From positions 434,001 through 498,000 of the forward strand of contig CAVQVG010000019.1 of assembly GCA_963717125.1 (NCBI GenBank): a stretch of DNA of 64,000 nucleotides, given 5' to 3'. This document shows positions 17,496-24,722 of the stretch, piece after piece. Position numbers and translations under genes: made by a program. The stretch is from RYN-230 sp963717125 (GTDB taxonomy: Bacteria; Actinomycetota; Actinomycetes; Streptosporangiales; Streptosporangiaceae). Under the pieces are notes generated by a model. The model was given only the letters and a program-made list of their open reading frames with translations. It ran no database searches and was not told the origin of the DNA. How positions within the stretch are numbered: position 1 is the stretch's first letter; every line of letters begins with the position of its first letter.

Positions 17496-17741
17496 CGATC
17501 ACGGCCCGCGGCGCTCCCCTGGCCCGGAAGCCAGGAGACGCCGGCGCGGGGAATACACCGGCCACGAGATGGCGTTATTCGGGAGAGTTGTTGTCGACGC
17601 TTGCGATCGTGAAGGCGCCTGCATTTCGACAATGGGCGTCTTGCCGTCTGGCTGTGGAATTCCTCTTCCAGTGGCGGGCAACCAGCAGCTGGTCCGTGCG
17701 AAGGGCACGGATCCGGGCTCGTCTTAGAAGGAGACAAGCAG

Positions 17742-17945
17742 ATGGCACAGGGAACTGTGAAGTGGTTCAACCCCGACAAGGGCTTCGGTTTCATCGCCCC
17801 TGACGACGGCACCGCCGACGTCTTCGTGCACCACTCGGCGATCGACATGGGCGGCTACCGCACCCTGGAAGAGAACCAGAAGGTGGAGTACACGACCCGC
17901 CAGGGCCCCAAGGGCCCGCAGGCGGACCAGGTACACGCGATCTGA
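17742..17945 (+). CDS. Cold-shock protein
   Basis: A 67-residue single cold-shock domain, nearly identical to actinobacterial CspA/SC-CspF-type proteins. Both RNA-binding motifs are intact: RNP1 KGFGFIAPDD and RNP2 VFVHHSAI. It opens MAQGTVKWFN behind AAGGAGACAAGCAG. The 246 bp between the helicase stop and this ATG hold no gene and probably form a long, structured 5' leader, as is usual for cold-shock mRNAs. A terminator hairpin follows the stop. Confidence 0.96.
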   Translation: MAQGTVKWFNPDKGFGFIAPDDGTADVFVHHSAIDMGGYRTLEENQKVEYTTRQGPKGPQADQVHAI

Positions 17946-17957
17946 TGTGATGCAGGT

Positions 17958-17986
17958 GGCAGGCCCGCGCGAATGCGCGGCCTGCC
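17958..17986 (+). terminator. Terminator hairpin after the cold-shock gene
   Basis: Arms GGCAGGC-C-CGCGC and GCGCG-GCCTGCC pair over 12 bp with one bulged C and a GAAT loop, 13 nt after the stop codon. Confidence 0.65.
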
Positions 17987-18083
17987 GCTTGCCTGTCCTA
18001 GCACCCAGCCGCCCGGACCCTGCGGCGTCACTGACTCTCCGTGGTGAGCACTGGCCGCGGACGCTCGCCGCAGGAGGACCAGG

Positions 18084-19163
18084 TTGACCGTTGACGCGGC
18101 AAGTCCACTAGCCGAACGCCCTTACGTGGCTGATCGGGAAACGTCGCTCACTGGTCCGGGCAGCGACTACGCCCGGCTTTCCCGCAGCGTGCGGGCGGCC
18201 GGGCTGCTGCGCAGACGTCCCTGGTATTACAGCGTCAAGATTGCCGTCAACCTGCTCCTGCTGGCCGCCGGGTGGACCGCGTTCTTCCTGCTCGGGCGGT
18301 CCTGGTGGCAGCTGCTGGTAGCGGTCTTCCTGGCGGTGATGTTCACCCAGAGCGGGTTCATCGGGCATGACGCCGGGCACCGCCAGATCTCCGGATCCAA
18401 GCGCACCGACGACCTGATCGGCCGCATCCACGGGAACCTGTTCATCGGGCTCAGCTACGGGTGGTGGAAGGGCAAGCACACCCGGCATCACTCCCACCCC
18501 AACCAGGTCGGCCGCGATCCGGACATCGGTGGGCGGGCCATCGCCTTCACCCCAGATCAGGCCCGGGCCCGGCACGGGATCGGCAGCTGGCTGGCCGGCT
18601 ACCAGGCGTGGCTGTTCTTCCCGATGCTGCTGCTGGAAGGCTTCCACCTGCATGCCGCCGGGGTGCGGAGCCTGCTGGGCCGCGGCGGCAGCACGACGGT
18701 CAAGCTGGTGGACGGTGCGCTGCTGGCCGCGCACATCATTGGCTACCTGGCCGCCGTGTTCCTGGTGCTGGCCCCGCTGCAGGCGGTGGCCTTCGTGCTC
18801 GTCCAGCAGGGCCTGTTCGGCGTCTACCTGGGCTGCTCGTTCGCGCCCAACCACAAAGGCATGCCGGTGCTGAGTGAGGACGAGAAGTCCGACTTCCTCC
18901 GCCGCCAGGTCATCACCTCCCGTAACGTCCGTGGCGGGTGGTTCACCGACTTCGCCCTCGGCGGCCTCAACTACCAGATCGAGCATCATCTGTTCCCCTC
19001 CATGCCGCGGCCCAGCCTGCGGCACGCCCGGGAACCGGTACGCGCGTTCTGCGCGGAGCACGGCATCGCCTACTGCGAGACCGGCTTGTTCGCCTCCTAC
19101 GCGCAAGTCCTGCGGCACCTGCACAGCGTCGGTGGCGCACTGCGGCCTGAGCTCGAATACTGA
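18084..19163 (+). CDS. Membrane fatty acid desaturase
   Basis: A 359-residue acyl-lipid or acyl-CoA desaturase. The three histidine clusters that bind the di-iron centre are present: HDAGH (~residue 95), HTRHHSHPN (~132) and QIEHHLFP (~303). Hydrophobic segments flank them. It introduces a double bond into membrane fatty acyl chains. The start is the TTG at 18084, 6 nt behind AGGAGG. Its location after a helicase and a cold-shock gene fits membrane adjustment to temperature, although it seems to have its own transcription unit. No reductase partner is adjacent. Confidence 0.92.
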   Translation: MTVDAASPLAERPYVADRETSLTGPGSDYARLSRSVRAAGLLRRRPWYYSVKIAVNLLLLAAGWTAFFLLGRSWWQLLVAVFLAVMFTQSGFIGHDAGHRQISGSKRTDDLIGRIHGNLFIGLSYGWWKGKHTRHHSHPNQVGRDPDIGGRAIAFTPDQARARHGIGSWLAGYQAWLFFPMLLLEGFHLHAAGVRSLLGRGGSTTVKLVDGALLAAHIIGYLAAVFLVLAPLQAVAFVLVQQGLFGVYLGCSFAPNHKGMPVLSEDEKSDFLRRQVITSRNVRGGWFTDFALGGLNYQIEHHLFPSMPRPSLRHAREPVRAFCAEHGIAYCETGLFASYAQVLRHLHSVGGALRPELEY

Positions 19164-19283
19164 GCGGGCCTGGCTGCAGGGCGCCCCCGCCAGCCGGATA
19201 CCGCCCCGCTCACCGTGATCCGTTCGCCGCGCAGGTATGCCACTGTAGAGGTGCAATGAGAAGTGAGCCCGGAGGTGAGGCGC

Positions 19284-19577
19284 ATGGCCGTGCCTGAGGT
19301 TTGGGTGGCCAAGGATGACGGCATCGACCTCGTCCGGGCCGACGCTATCGTGGCCGTCGGCCGGGACTACACCGGCACCGTCACGATCCGCCTGCGCGGC
19401 GAGCCAACCATCGTGACGCTGGTGACGGTGGTGTCGCACGAGGGCAAGCACACGCCCGATGACTTTCACCGCCAGCTGGTCCGGGTCATCGCCCAGCTGT
19501 CCGACGCGGCCCAGGCGGCGGTGGTCCGGCCGGTCTGGGATAAGCACGGCTGGCGTTGGGCCACCGAGCCGCTGTAA
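19284..19577 (+). CDS. Small conserved-looking hypothetical protein
   Basis: About 97 residues, starting at the ATG at 19284 because GGAGGTGAG lies directly before it. The protein has alternating hydrophobic strands (TVTIRLRGEPTIVTLVTVV) followed by an amphipathic helix (DDFHRQLVRVIAQLSDAAQ) and ends WDKHGWRWATEPL. No family is recognised. It is flanked by the desaturase and the slipin gene on the same strand. Confidence 0.6.
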   Translation: MAVPEVWVAKDDGIDLVRADAIVAVGRDYTGTVTIRLRGEPTIVTLVTVVSHEGKHTPDDFHRQLVRVIAQLSDAAQAAVVRPVWDKHGWRWATEPL

Positions 19578-19731
19578 AGGACGCAGCCTCGTCGGCCGTG
19601 GAAGTTCTGATTGGTCGCCGCGATGTGTGATGATGAAATTAGGCCGTGGGCATTTCGAACGCTGGCAGTCAGGCTGACGCCGTCCGCGGGCCACGTATAC
19701 CCGGCGCCCACGCCTGGTGCCGGGGGTTGGG

Positions 19732-20610
19732 ATGGCCGATGTGTTCGGCTTCAGGATCATTCGTCAGTACGAGCAAGGCATCGTTTTCCGCTTTGGGCGG
19801 GCCCTGCCCGGCGTACGCAAGCCGGGCCTGATCTGGGTCAACCCATTCACCAGCCGGCTCGTCAAGGTCAACATGCAGATCGCGGTGGTGGGCGTGCCCG
19901 CGCAGGAGACCATCACCCGCGACAACGTCACCCTGAAGGTGGACGCGGTCGTGTACTACCGGGTCGTGGACCCGCTCAAGGCGATCATCAACGTGCAGAA
20001 CTACCAGCTCGCCGTCTCCCAGGTCGCGCAGACCTCACTGCGGGCGGTTACCGGTCGCAGCAACATGGACCAGCTGCTGTCCGAGCGGGAGCATGTCAAC
20101 GCCGAGCTCAAGGACGTGATCGACGCCCCGACCGAGGGACCGTGGGGTATCCGGGTGGAGCGCGTCGAGGTCAAGGACATCTCCTTGCCCGAATCGATGA
20201 AGCGCTCGATGTCCCGGCAGGCCGAAGCCGAGCGTGAGCGCCGCGCCCGGATCATCGCCGCGGACGGCGAGTACCAGGCCTCCAAGAAACTGGCCGAGGC
20301 TGCGGGGGTCATGGCCGCCGACCCGGCCGCCTTGCAGCTGCGGCTGCTGCAGACCGTCGTCGAAGTCGCCGCCGAGAAGAACAGCACCCTGGTCATGCCG
20401 TTCCCGGTGGAGCTGCTGCGCTTCTTCGACCGCGCCGCCCTGCCCGGCACTGCGGCCGCGGCGCCAGCAGAAACCGCGGCGCCCGCAGAGGCTGAGGAGG
20501 CCACCGCCGCCCTGCCGCCCCCGCCCGCAGCCCTGCCGGGAAGCCAGTCAGCGGGCACGGCCGCGCTCACGCCAGCGAACGGCTCCCCAGCGGCGCGGCC
20601 CACCGGCTGA
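19732..20610 (+). CDS. Slipin (SPFH/band-7 stomatin-like protein)
   Basis: A protein of about 292 residues with a band-7 domain from the first residues: VFGFRIIRQYEQGIVFRFGRAL, then RDNVTLKVDAVVYYRVVDP and VAQTSLRAVTGRSNMDQLL. A coiled-coil region rich in Arg/Glu/Ala follows (~residues 160-200). The last ~60 residues are Ala/Pro-rich. Slipins form oligomers at membrane microdomains. The usual N-terminal hydrophobic hairpin is absent, so attachment may need a partner or lipid-binding surface. A partner nodulation-efficiency (NfeD) protease gene is not present beside it. ATG 19732 or GTG 19717 could be the start. Confidence 0.85.
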   Translation: MADVFGFRIIRQYEQGIVFRFGRALPGVRKPGLIWVNPFTSRLVKVNMQIAVVGVPAQETITRDNVTLKVDAVVYYRVVDPLKAIINVQNYQLAVSQVAQTSLRAVTGRSNMDQLLSEREHVNAELKDVIDAPTEGPWGIRVERVEVKDISLPESMKRSMSRQAEAERERRARIIAADGEYQASKKLAEAAGVMAADPAALQLRLLQTVVEVAAEKNSTLVMPFPVELLRFFDRAALPGTAAAAPAETAAPAEAEEATAALPPPPAALPGSQSAGTAALTPANGSPAARPTG

Positions 20611-20619
20611 CACGACGAT

Positions 20620-21683
20620 CTAATCCAGCGTCTCGGCCAGCCAGTCGGCCACCAGCGGCCTGGCCACGTGCCAGACGTTGTTGAGGATGTGGACCCCGTC
20701 GGGGTACACCACGGTGGTGACGGGTCCGCCGTACTCGGCGGCGATCCGCTCGGCGTGCTCCGGCGGTGACCCCGGGTCGTTGCCGCCGTACACCTGCAGC
20801 AGCGGCACGGTCGCCCGTTCCGCCGCCCCGGCCAGCGTGATCGCGGCCATGTTCGCCGCCGGGTCGGGACCGTGGTGCTGGTATTGACCGGGGCGGGTGA
20901 GGGCGTCCATGGTCTCGAACCGGCCCTTCGGGCTGTACCAGCTGGACATCGAGAACACGGCCCGCACGCGGTCATCCACCGCTGCGGTACGGATGGCAAA
21001 CAGGCCGCCATAGGAGATACCCCCGACCGCGACCCGGGAGGCGTCCAGGTCCGGCCGGGCCACTAGCGCGTCCAGCATCGCCTGCACCGCCACCTCCTGG
21101 TCGGGACGCAGGTTGCTGTGCAAGCTGACCGGTCCTTGCCCGGGCCCGTCGAACGCGGCTACCGCCAGGCCGCGAGCCACGATGTGGTCCGCCACGTTGT
21201 AGAGCTCCTCTTTGGCCGAATCGGCGCCAGGAAGCAGCAGAACGAGGGGCGGCCGGCTACCCCCGCCGGGAGACGCAGGTAGCCCGGCAGGGTCAGTCCC
21301 TGGAACGGGACGGCCAGCAGTTCCGCTGGCGGCGTGGCCAGCGGGGCCGCCTTCCCGAACGCGGCATCCAGCGCCATGAGCGCCGCCCGGAACTGAGCCT
21401 GGTCGTGGGTGAACACGAAGCTCGCCCAGTGGTAGGCGAGCGCGCCGCGCAGATAGGCGTCGCCGGCGGTGCGCCGCCTGCCCGCGGCCAGCGCCTCGTC
21501 GCCGCGCGCCACGTGACTGGCGGCGTGCCTGCTCCACGCCTGGCACCACTGCTCGTAGCCGGTGATCTGGGATTTGAGCTGCTCGAATTCCCAGGGCGTG
21601 ACGTAGTTGGACAGGATCCGCCAGGTGAACCGGCGGTACATGATCTCCAGCCGTTCGTCCACGGTTGACACGGCCGCGGTCAC
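20620..21683 (-). pseudogene. Alpha/beta hydrolase (dienelactone-hydrolase-like), frameshifted
   Basis: Homology runs through two frames that meet near 21250-21265. The first ~145 residues (ERLEIMYRRFTWRILSNYVTPWEFEQL... to LPGYLRLPAGVAG) are helical and belong to the frame starting at 21683. The catalytic part follows in another frame: PPLVLLLPGADSAKEE, AFDGPGQGP, nucleophile GGISYGGLFA and PDGVHILNNVWH. One base is gained or lost in the G-rich run near 21255. The GTG at 21683 overlaps the cupin stop (GTGA), so the pair was coupled. It is either a real pseudogene or a sequencing error. Confidence 0.75.
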
Positions 21684-22444
21684 CGGGCCGGCGCCCAGGT
21701 GCACCGGTCGCCCGCGACCGTCCAGACGGTGTCGGCCGGCGGCGGCGCCCAGAACTCGACGAACGAGAACTCATCGGCGCGATCGTTCTCGAACCAGTGC
21801 ACCTCGCCCGGGCCCACCAGGGCACTGTCGCCCGCGTCGAGCCGATGGGCCTCGTCGCCCGAATACAGCAGCCCGGACCCGGCCAGGACGCAGAACACGT
21901 GGTGGCAGTCGGTGTGGTAATGGGCGGCGGCGGTGTCGCCGGGATGGTAGATGATCCGGTCCGCCCGGATCAGCGTGGCGCCCACCGGCACGTCATCAGT
22001 GACCAGGTCGAGACGGTCACGGGTGTCGCGGGTCGATACCAAGCGCGGCAGCTCGCCCGCGGTCAGCACCTTGCGCAGGGGCGCGGGCGCCGTCTCGCCC
22101 GCCGCCGACTCGGCCACCAGCACATCCAGGCCCGCCGAGTCGGCCCGGAGCGTGAGGCTGGGGCAGGCGGCCAGCCACAGCACGCTCTCGCGGGCGAGCG
22201 GAAACCGCTCATCCTCCACCGGTGACGCAGCGACCGCGGTCCCGGCCCCCGCGATCACGTAGGCCATCGCCTCGGTCCCGCCGAGCGGGATGCTGTCCGC
22301 CTGGACTCCGGCGTCCAGCCGCCAGCGGGTGACGCGCAGCGGGACAGGCTGGCCGAACACATCGGCACTGGCCCAGACGCGGCACGTCCAGCCCTGGTCG
22401 TTGCCGGTGTCGGAAAAGTCTGCGGTGCAGATCCTTGGCATCAT
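21680..22444 (-). CDS. Bicupin domain protein
   Basis: A 254-residue protein with two cupin-like halves. The second half has the metal-binding motif HYHTDCHHVFCVLAGSG followed by GDSALVGPGEVHWFEND. The first half lacks clear ligands. Cupins of this size often bind a metal and act as dioxygenases, isomerases or ligand sensors. Its stop overlaps the start of the (frameshifted) hydrolase, suggesting a two-gene catabolic unit. The lsr2 gene lies 96 bp upstream on the same strand. Confidence 0.78.
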   Translation of the reverse strand: MMPRICTADFSDTGNDQGWTCRVWASADVFGQPVPLRVTRWRLDAGVQADSIPLGGTEAMAYVIAGAGTAVAASPVEDERFPLARESVLWLAACPSLTLRADSAGLDVLVAESAAGETAPAPLRKVLTAGELPRLVSTRDTRDRLDLVTDDVPVGATLIRADRIIYHPGDTAAAHYHTDCHHVFCVLAGSGLLYSGDEAHRLDAGDSALVGPGEVHWFENDRADEFSFVEFWAPPPADTVWTVAGDRCTWAPAR

Positions 22445-22540
22445 GCGGCTCCTGTGGTCAGTGACAGGTACCGCACGAGTTTCGTCGCCATGGCGGCCAC
22501 GCGCAAGGTGGCTGGTGGCGGTGGAGCCCCGATCTGGCGC

Positions 22541-22873
22541 TCAGCGTCCTTTGGCGGCGCCTTCATATTGCTGGACTATGGTGGCCGGGATACGGCCGCG
22601 CTCGCTCAGCTTAATTCCCTGGGATTTCGCCCAGGCCCGGATGTCTCCGCTGCGCTGCCGGTTGGCTGACGTGTGCACTGCGCGGCGGGACTGAGCCCGG
22701 CCGGCCTTGCGGGCGTGCTCGACGAACTGCGACAGTCCCTTCCGGAACGCGCGGGCGTTCTTCTTGCTCAGGTCGATCTCGTACTCCGCGCCGCCGAGCC
22801 CGAATCGCACGGTTTCCGCCGCTGGGCCACCGTCAAGGTCGTCTTCCAGCGCGATGCTTACTTTCTGGACCAT
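22541..22873 (-). CDS. lsr2: Lsr2 nucleoid-associated protein
   Basis: A 110-residue Lsr2. The N-terminal dimerisation domain begins MVQKVSIALEDDLDGGPA and includes YEIDLSKKNARAFRKGL. The C-terminal DNA-binding domain carries the AT-hook-like core SGDIRAWAKSQGIKLSERGRIP, close to the canonical RGR motif. Lsr2 coats AT-rich DNA and silences horizontally acquired genes in actinobacteria. The 162-bp upstream gap is AT-rich, which fits autoregulation. A second chromosomal lsr2 copy is common and cannot be checked here. Confidence 0.95.
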   Translation of the reverse strand: MVQKVSIALEDDLDGGPAAETVRFGLGGAEYEIDLSKKNARAFRKGLSQFVEHARKAGRAQSRRAVHTSANRQRSGDIRAWAKSQGIKLSERGRIPATIVQQYEGAAKGR

Positions 22874-23035
22874 CTTAACCTCCGTGACAGCGAGAGACTA
22901 GGCGCACCATACACATTGAATTCGGAGCCGGCCTAACCGCAACGCCGTCGATCATCCACAGTCTTTACCTGAAAGAATTCATCGGCTGGATGATTTATTC
23001 CGATTGTCGCGCCCGCACACCGGGGTTTCGGTCCT

Positions 23036-23401
23036 TTACCGGGACGACGGCCGGTGGGCGATGGCGGTAATTTCCACGAGTGCGCCGCCGAGGAGGGCAG
23101 CACCCACGGTGGTCCGCACCGGCCTCGGCTCGGGGAAGTGCCGTTCGTACCCGGCGTTGAAGCGCTGAAAGTCGGCTAGGTCGGCGAGGTGGACCAGGCA
23201 GGACACCACGTCGGCGGGCGCACAGTTGGCCGCCGCAAGCAGCGCATCGATCTTGGCGAGTGAGTCCCTGACCTGTTCCTCGATGGTGCCGCCATCGCCG
23301 GTCTGACCGGCCAGAAAAACCCAGTCGCCGACGGCCAGGCCGGGCGAGTACGGCCCGGCTGGCGGGGCCGAAGGGGATGCGACCGGTGTCTTATCCGTCA
23401 T
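23036..23401 (-). CDS. RidA family protein
   Basis: A 121-residue YjgF/YER057c/UK114 protein, the family that hydrolyses reactive enamine/imine intermediates from PLP enzymes. Signature stretches are YSPGLAVGDWVFLAGQTG and VRTTVGAALLGGALVEITAIA; the Arg of PVRTTVG normally binds the substrate carboxylate. The ATG at 23401 overlaps the ArsR stop as ATGA, so it is translated from the PhzF-ArsR-RidA mRNA. Confidence 0.9.
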   Translation of the reverse strand: MTDKTPVASPSAPPAGPYSPGLAVGDWVFLAGQTGDGGTIEEQVRDSLAKIDALLAAANCAPADVVSCLVHLADLADFQRFNAGYERHFPEPRPVRTTVGAALLGGALVEITAIAHRPSSR

Positions 23402-23700
23402 AGCTCCTCCGCGATCTTCTGTTTGAGGGCCGCAAGGGCGGCCTCGTTGCGCTTGTAGAACGTCCACTGGCCGATCCGTTTGGCGGTGACCAGTCCGGCG
23501 CGGGCCAGCGCCTGCAGGTGTGCGGTGGCGGTCGGCTGGGCGACACCGAGCTTGTTCGCGATGAACAGCACGCAGACGCCGTCGCCGACCAGGTCACCGT
23601 CGCGTTGCGGGGGGAAGTGCGACCGCGGGTCGCGCAGCCATTCGAGCACCTGCAGACGTTTCGGGCTGGCCAGGGCGGCGAGGACCGCGGCATCAAGCAT
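23398..23700 (-). CDS. ArsR family regulator
   Basis: A ~100-residue winged-helix repressor. The HTH region is ANKLGVAQPTATAHLQALARAGLV, with wing KRIGQWTFYKRNE. The first helix ASPKRLQVLEWLRDP is typical of the family. No metal-binding CxC motif is seen, so it may respond to another ligand. The start chosen (23700, MLDAAVL) overlaps the PhzF stop by a few bases. It probably controls its own operon from the region upstream of PhzF. Confidence 0.87.
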   Translation of the reverse strand: MLDAAVLAALASPKRLQVLEWLRDPRSHFPPQRDGDLVGDGVCVLFIANKLGVAQPTATAHLQALARAGLVTAKRIGQWTFYKRNEAALAALKQKIAEEL

Positions 23701-24529
23701 CGAATTCGCCGCGCGCGACGATGACCACCGGCCCGGCGACCTCGACCGAGCCGATCCGGTCACCGTCCCCGGTGGCGCGCGCGTACAGCGTCAACGGGCG
23801 GCCGATCTCGGCCCCCTGGCTGATCTCGATCTCCTGGCCGAACGCGATGCGGCCGTGCCGGGCCAGGTGCACCGCGAGAGGCCCGGCGGCCGAACCGGTG
23901 GCTGGATCCTCCGGGATACCGAGCGCCGGTGCGAAGTTCCGGGCCTTCCAACGGCGGCCGGCACCGGCGAAACAGAGGGCCCCGATGCCGGGCAGCCTGG
24001 CGAGCGCACCCACATCCGGGCGGAGGGCCGCGACCTCGTGCTCGCTGGCCAGCGCCACGTAGACGTGCCGCGGGCCGTTGCGGTACGCCTCGACCGGCAG
24101 CTCCGACGACGTCACTCCCAGGGCCGCCAGCAGGTTGCCCGCCTGCTCGTACGGCTCCCAAGCCGGGATGGGCTGCTGCATGCGGCCCGCGGTGACGCGT
24201 CCATTCTCGCGGGTGAGATCGACGCGGATCACGCCTGCGCCGGTTTCCAGCCGGATCGTGCCCGTGGCCGTCGTCTCGCTGAGGACCACGGCCGCGCCCA
24301 GTACCGGATGACCGGCGAACGGCAGTTCGGCCGCGGGGGTGAAGATGCGGACCTGCGCGTCGCCGCCGCTGGCGGCCGGGAGCACGAAGACGGTTTCGGA
24401 GAGGTTGAACTCCCTGGCGATCTGCTGCATCCGCGGTGGTGCGATGCCCTGCGCGTCGGTGAAGACGGCCACCGGGTTCCCCTCCAGCGGAGTACCGGTG
24501 AAGACATCGGCGACAACGTATCGGTACAT
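23693..24529 (-). CDS. PhzF family isomerase
   Basis: A protein of about 278 residues with the two-lobed diaminopimelate-epimerase-like fold. Motifs: DVFTGTPLEGNPVAVF at the N-terminus, FNLSETVFVLPA (general acid/base Glu), FTPAAELPFAGHPVLGAA and the second-lobe PATGSAAGPLAVHLA. PhzF isomerises dihydro-3-hydroxyanthranilate in phenazine synthesis, but most family members outside phenazine clusters have unknown substrates. No other phenazine genes are here. First gene of an overlapping operon with ArsR and RidA, divergent from the lanthipeptide synthetase. Confidence 0.88.
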   Translation of the reverse strand: MYRYVVADVFTGTPLEGNPVAVFTDAQGIAPPRMQQIAREFNLSETVFVLPAASGGDAQVRIFTPAAELPFAGHPVLGAAVVLSETTATGTIRLETGAGVIRVDLTRENGRVTAGRMQQPIPAWEPYEQAGNLLAALGVTSSELPVEAYRNGPRHVYVALASEHEVAALRPDVGALARLPGIGALCFAGAGRRWKARNFAPALGIPEDPATGSAAGPLAVHLARHGRIAFGQEIEISQGAEIGRPLTLYARATGDGDRIGSVEVAGPVVIVARGEFDA

Positions 24530-24722
24530 AGCTAACAAGCTATTCGCCTATGCGGAGAGTGTCAAGCAGCCGAATGCAGTAAATGTGCGCATTTCCGAAC
24601 GAAGGCTACGGTAACTGCAATTCGCATCAAGAGGACGCTGGGATTCGCCATAACGCGCGCGCAGGTGAAAGGAGCATGGTCTACTAGGTCGGCAGCCAAT
24701 GGTGCCGGCTTGAGAGGACTTG

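Noticed and set aside
23693..24529. Phenazine biosynthesis cluster suggested by PhzF
   Set aside because: No phzA/B/D/E/G genes are present; the operon with ArsR and RidA points to another role.
24720..24722. TTG directly before the LanKC ATG as start
   Set aside because: ATG at 24723 has the better spacing to GAGAGGAC and gives the usual M-D-K-x-Y start.
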